From: JAUIET01 sp964352475
GTDB taxonomy: Bacteria; Pseudomonadota; Gammaproteobacteria; Pseudomonadales; JAUIET01
Assembly: GCA_964352475.1 (NCBI GenBank)
Contig: CAYGSL010000011.1
Span: 1-64,000, forward strand
Direction: 5' to 3'
Length of the DNA: 64,000 nucleotides
Below, piece by piece: positions 61,124 through 64,000 of the stretch. Position 1 is the stretch's first letter; every line of letters begins with the position of its first letter. The position numbers were made by a program, and so were the translations under genes. The notes under the pieces were generated by a model, which saw only the letters and a list, made by a program, of their open reading frames with translations, had not been told where the DNA came from and made no database searches.

Positions 61124-61966
61124 ATGTCTGACTCGTCAAGCTACGTTCCCCCAAAAGTCTGGACCTGGGACGCCGAAAGCGGCGGCCGATTTGCAAACAT
61201 AAACCGACCTATTGCGGGTGCCACTCACGACAAGGAACTGCCGGTTGGCGAACATGATCTGCAGCTGTACTCATTGGCGACACCGAACGGAGTTAAAGTC
61301 ACTGTGTTGCTGGAAGAATTGCTTGAGATGGGCAAGAGTGAGGCCGAATACGACGCCTACCTGATTAACATCGGTGAAGGTGAACAATTCGGAAGCGGGT
61401 TTGTAGACATAAATCCCAACTCAAAAATCCCCGCCTTGCTTGATCGCAGCACTGATCCCGGCACCCGCGTATTTGAGTCCGGTGCGATCATGATTTACCT
61501 CGCAGAAAAATTTGGCGCGTTTTATCCAACGGATCCTTCAGCGCGCGCGGAATGTCTTTCCTGGCTGATGTGGCAAATGGGCAGTGCACCGTTCCTGGGT
61601 GGTGGCTTTGGTCACTTCTACGCCTATGCGCCTGAAAAATACGAATATCCGATTAATCGATACGCCATGGAAGTAAAACGCCAGCTGGATGTACTGGATC
61701 AAAATCTGGCGAAACGCGAATTCATGTGCGGTGACGATTACAACATCTCGGACATGGCCATTTACTCCTGGTACGGCGGTTTGGTTCTCAAGAACATTTA
61801 CGAAGCGTCTGAGTTTCTTGATGTTGCTTCCTATACCCACGTAATGCGTTGGGCCAAAGCGATAGATGAGCGACCTGCAGTAAAACGTGGGCGACGGGTG
61901 AATCGCGGCTGGGGAGATGAGGAAACCCGAGTGGTAGAACGCCACAGCGCCGCCGACTTCAAGTAG
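61124..61966 (+). CDS. yghU: glutathione-dependent disulfide-bond oxidoreductase YghU
   Basis: Nu-class glutathione transferase-like enzyme of 280 aa that reduces small disulfides and organic peroxides with glutathione. The sequence follows E. coli YghU closely: PPKVWTWDAESGGRFANINRP, LPVGEHDLQLYSLATPNGVKV, NPNSKIPALLDR, FLGGGFGHFYAYAPEKYEY and ERPAVKRGRRVNR, ending in HSAADFK. The N-terminal thioredoxin fold and C-terminal helical domain are complete. Its 3' end overlaps the convergent kinase gene by 8 bp. Confidence 0.95.
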   Translation: MSDSSSYVPPKVWTWDAESGGRFANINRPIAGATHDKELPVGEHDLQLYSLATPNGVKVTVLLEELLEMGKSEAEYDAYLINIGEGEQFGSGFVDINPNSKIPALLDRSTDPGTRVFESGAIMIYLAEKFGAFYPTDPSARAECLSWLMWQMGSAPFLGGGFGHFYAYAPEKYEYPINRYAMEVKRQLDVLDQNLAKREFMCGDDYNISDMAIYSWYGGLVLKNIYEASEFLDVASYTHVMRWAKAIDERPAVKRGRRVNRGWGDEETRVVERHSAADFK

Positions 61967-62837
61967 AGGACGTTGGTTCAGGCAGTTCGGTGTCGAGCTG
62001 CCTGGCAAGACAGCGCAAATCATTCATTTTTGCAGCCAGTGATGGCCAGAAAGTTTCGCCATACTTCGCAAGATGCCACAGCATGTCTCCCCAAAGCAGC
62101 GCGATTTGTGAAGAGAAGAATATGGCGTCTGCAATTTTCATTTCCAGGCCAGGCTGGTAGGCATTTAGGAACAGCCTGGATTGCTCGGTATCCAGATTCA
62201 GATAATAGATAATGGATGCAAGATCAAACCAGGGGTTATGCCACTGTGCAAACTCCCAGTCTATGAATAAGGCGCGCCCGTCTTTGATAAAACAATTTTC
62301 TGCAACCAGATCATTGTGACAAAAACATCGCTCGGTAGGGTCGTTCGCGTAGGCGCTCAAAATTTCCTGCAAGGCAAGATGAATCAGCGTCGCACTGCTA
62401 CCCGCTGCGGGCAAATACTGATCGCACCAGTAAAAAATATCGAATGCACCGGTTTGTTTGGCAATTGAAGCGGCCGGTGTGGAATGCATTGCGTGCAAAG
62501 AAAATGCCAGTGCGTGTAAATCGCTGTCTTTGATTTTCTGTTCTGCCAGACTACGATCGCCGACGTACTCCATTAGGCAGTAATTGGTCTCCGCTGATTC
62601 GAAAATTATTGATGGGGAAATATTGATGTCCGCCGCCCAGCGTTGTGCCGCTAATGCCTTATCAGCGCCGGATGTAAACGCTTTCAATACCAGGTAGCGG
62701 TTTGTGGTTTCAATCAGCGCCGTTTTGTGATTTAGCCCGGCATCAAACTGCCTGACAATTTCAGGCTCGCCGGCAACCGGCCACTGCTGCCAGTCACGCA
62801 ATGCAGACTCCAGAGCAGGGTCAGGCGGCGCGTTCAT
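61959..62837 (-). CDS. aminoglycoside/choline kinase-like phosphotransferase, probable thiamine kinase
   Basis: Small-molecule kinase of 292 aa. The catalytic loop is CFCHNDLVAENCFI (HND-x4-N, about residues 182-195), and the Mg-binding loop LFIDWEFAQWHNPWFDLA follows (about 201-218). This layout is shared by choline, thiamine (ThiK) and aminoglycoside kinases. Its gene overlaps pnuC by 17 bp. Because PnuC-type permeases linked to such kinases and to thiamine-binding proteins import thiamine and trap it by phosphorylation, thiamine is the best-supported substrate; this is inference from neighbours. Confidence 0.82.
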   Translation of the reverse strand: MNAPPDPALESALRDWQQWPVAGEPEIVRQFDAGLNHKTALIETTNRYLVLKAFTSGADKALAAQRWAADINISPSIIFESAETNYCLMEYVGDRSLAEQKIKDSDLHALAFSLHAMHSTPAASIAKQTGAFDIFYWCDQYLPAAGSSATLIHLALQEILSAYANDPTERCFCHNDLVAENCFIKDGRALFIDWEFAQWHNPWFDLASIIYYLNLDTEQSRLFLNAYQPGLEMKIADAIFFSSQIALLWGDMLWHLAKYGETFWPSLAAKMNDLRCLARQLDTELPEPTSST

Positions 62838-63426
62838 TTAAGCAATAGCTTGCGCGCCATTGATAGTATCCATAGATCGCTATCACCGTGAACAGCGCAA
62901 ACAGCATGGCATACAGGTAAAGTTCTCGGTCGACGTACAGATAGATCGACACCGCGTCGATGACAATCCAGTACAACCAGTTTTCAAGGATTTTTTGCGT
63001 GACCATCCATGTGCAGATAACAGCTGACCAGGTGGTTAGGGAGTCAAGATAGGGGAGGGCGGCAGTACTATTGCTGCTAAGCGCCGCACCACTGGTCATG
63101 CTCAATAGGATAATTGCGATCAGCGCATACAGATGATTTCGGAGTGGCCAGGTACTAATGGTTAATTCGCTTTTACCACTACCGCCGTACTGCCATTGCC
63201 ACCAGCCATACACTGCAATAAGCAGGTAAAACACATTCAGGCCAGACTCCATCAACAGGCTGGCGTCCCAGAACAATATGATTGCTGTTGCCGTGTTTAC
63301 CAGCGCCGCAGGCCAACACCAGGCATTTTCCCTTGCCGCCAGAATCACATAGGCAAGCCCAAAACAAACCGATACCAGCTCCAGAGAACTGGTGGCCTGC
63401 CAGGCGCTGCTCAGGGCTTCATTCAT
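62821..63426 (-). CDS. pnuC: PnuC family vitamin permease, probable thiamine transporter (PnuT)
   Basis: Inner-membrane facilitator of 201 aa with about seven hydrophobic segments. Family marks are FGLAYVILAARENAWCWPAALVNTA (about 22-46), the YGWWQW motif near 74-79, and WLYWIVIDAVSIYLYVDRELYLYAMLF near 160. PnuC proteins carry nicotinamide riboside, riboflavin or thiamine. The gene overlaps the YkoF-like gene by 8 bp upstream and the kinase gene by 17 bp downstream, which points to the PnuT (thiamine) group. Confidence 0.9.
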   Translation of the reverse strand: MNEALSSAWQATSSLELVSVCFGLAYVILAARENAWCWPAALVNTATAIILFWDASLLMESGLNVFYLLIAVYGWWQWQYGGSGKSELTISTWPLRNHLYALIAIILLSMTSGAALSSNSTAALPYLDSLTTWSAVICTWMVTQKILENWLYWIVIDAVSIYLYVDRELYLYAMLFALFTVIAIYGYYQWRASYCLNERAA

Positions 63427-63685
63427 ACCCGCTCAATTCGCGCGCATCACCTTGCAGGTATTTGCATACAAAAACAATTTTTCCGTATTCTTCCATTGAG
63501 CGCAGCATCGCGGCATTAAGGCATTGCGTAACGTCTGCGTATTCTCCGAAAATGCGCGTGCTCATATTTGAAGTTCGAATTTCAAGACCGTTCGCCGAGC
63601 CATTAAGATCAGCAAGGAATGCCTTGATCTTGTCTTTGTAACCGTCCTGAAGTGGGTACATGCTGAGTTCAACTGAAAGCTTCAT
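63419..63685 (-). CDS. YkoF-like thiamine/HMP-binding domain protein
   Basis: Small protein of 88 aa with the ferredoxin-like fold of the YkoF/thiamine-binding family: VELSMYPLQDGYKDKIKAFL at the start, then LEIRTSNMSTRIFGEYADV and AMLRSMEEYGKIVFVCKYL. The 'LYPL...GLEI.t...St.i.Ge' pattern fits this group. An AGAGG ribosome site precedes the ATG. It lies between the TonB receptor and pnuC and overlaps pnuC, so it probably handles the vitamin imported by that system. Family assignment is by eye. Confidence 0.72.
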   Translation of the reverse strand: MKLSVELSMYPLQDGYKDKIKAFLADLNGSANGLEIRTSNMSTRIFGEYADVTQCLNAAMLRSMEEYGKIVFVCKYLQGDARELSGYE

Positions 63686-63703
63686 GATGCTGTCCTCTAT
63701 GGA

Positions 63704-64000
63704 TTAAAATTCTGCGCTTGCTTTCACACCAAATACTCTGGGTGTACCAAATTGATTATACGGCTCAAGTTCGTAAAATTTCCTGGGGTCGTTACCGAAA
63801 GCACCAAAGCCACGGGTTTGAACCAGCTCATCATTCAGGTTTTTGCCGTAGGCCGCGATGGTCCAGCGCTCATGTCTAAAGCCAATTTCCAGGTTGAACA
63901 ACTCGTAGCTGTCTGAACGGACATCATGGCGTTCGGAAAAATAGAAATCGTCTTTCATATCCACTGAGCCAATCACGTACCAGTGCTGGCCAAATGTGTA
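63704..64000 (-). CDS. TonB-dependent receptor, C-terminal part (cut by window edge)
   Basis: Only the last 98 or so residues are in the window; the frame runs open past position 64000. The stretch has alternating beta-strand character with FNLEIGFRHERWTIAAYGKNL, where AYGKNLND is the conserved near-end motif of TonB receptors, and ends GVKASAEF with a terminal Phe. It lies 18 bp upstream of the YkoF-like gene. With PnuC and the kinase it probably forms a thiamine uptake operon; the promoter and any TPP riboswitch would be outside the window. Confidence 0.85.
   Translation of the reverse strand, partial: YTFGQHWYVIGSVDMKDDFYFSERHDVRSDSYELFNLEIGFRHERWTIAAYGKNLNDELVQTRGFGAFGNDPRKFYELEPYNQFGTPRVFGVKASAEF

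Noticed and set aside
1..64000. CRISPR arrays, insertion sequences, prophage genes, tRNA or rRNA genes
   Set aside because: No regularly spaced direct repeats, transposase or integrase-like proteins, or tRNA/rRNA-like stretches were recognised while reading; gaps are short and filled by control regions.

Overview
The window looks like a chromosomal piece of a free-living Gram-negative bacterium, most likely a marine gammaproteobacterium. This rests on four TonB-dependent receptors (one cut by the window edge), exported lipoproteins, FadJ-like fusion chemistry, a YghU-type glutathione enzyme and moderate GC content. No rRNA, tRNA, CRISPR array, transposase or phage gene was seen. Coding density is very high, and no stretch over 300 bp lacks a gene. 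The theme is catabolism of aromatic, and probably nitrogen-containing, compounds.

Layout. 40-4143 (minus): DUF3604 lipoprotein and a cytoplasmic molybdopterin oxidoreductase. 4365-8154 (plus): TonB-dependent receptor and pyruvate kinase. 8161-13805 (minus): glutaryl-CoA dehydrogenase, the two subunits of an indolepyruvate:ferredoxin-type oxidoreductase, and an isatin-hydrolase-like cyclase. Opposite these are a Rid-family protein and an SDR. 15134-17805 (minus): unknown protein, aromatic-acid MFS transporter, MarR-like regulator. 17937-24634 (plus): LLM flavin monooxygenase, TonB receptor, Tat-exported GMC-dehydrogenase small subunit, GMC oxidoreductase, and a reductive-dehalogenase-like iron-sulfur protein. 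24600-29757 (minus): an operon resembling the aerobic 2-aminobenzoyl-CoA (anthranilate) pathway, with a fused monooxygenase/old-yellow-enzyme protein, SDR, enoyl-CoA hydratase and acyl-CoA dehydrogenase. 29927-34777 (plus): MarR regulator, a thiolase-like protein lacking both usual catalytic residues with a DUF35 partner, SDR, and a Rieske dioxygenase alpha/beta pair.

34787-49619 is a nearly complete phenylacetate (paa) catabolon: an ActP/PaaL-like symporter with its DUF485 partner, paaK, then paaZ, paaG, paaI, paaJ, paaABCDE, paaX and a fused hydratase/dehydrogenase that can stand in for paaF plus paaH. 49623-60121 holds a DUF1214-like exported protein, an exported methyltransferase-like protein, a glutamine amidotransferase, a class III aminotransferase, a penicillin-acylase-family lipoprotein, a TonB receptor and an amidase lipoprotein. 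60230-61966 has a LuxR-type regulator and YghU. 61959-64000 (minus) looks like a thiamine uptake and salvage operon (TonB receptor, YkoF-like, PnuC/PnuT, small-molecule kinase).

How it may fit together (inference): aryl-pyruvates and aryl-amides are converted to aryl-acetates or aryl-acetyl-CoA by the IorAB-type enzyme, the amidase and the acylase. Phenylacetate then enters the paa pathway. Indole- or anthranilate-like compounds may pass through the cyclase and the 2-aminobenzoyl-CoA-type operon. A recurrent palindrome (core TTTTAA-RC-TTAAAA) lies between the cyclase and Rid genes, the winged-helix regulator and the LLM enzyme, and the aminobenzoyl-CoA operon and its MarR gene, and upstream of the TonB receptor at 58528. 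This suggests one regulon spread over the window. A separate TGTATCA motif marks the paa promoters and probably binds PaaX.
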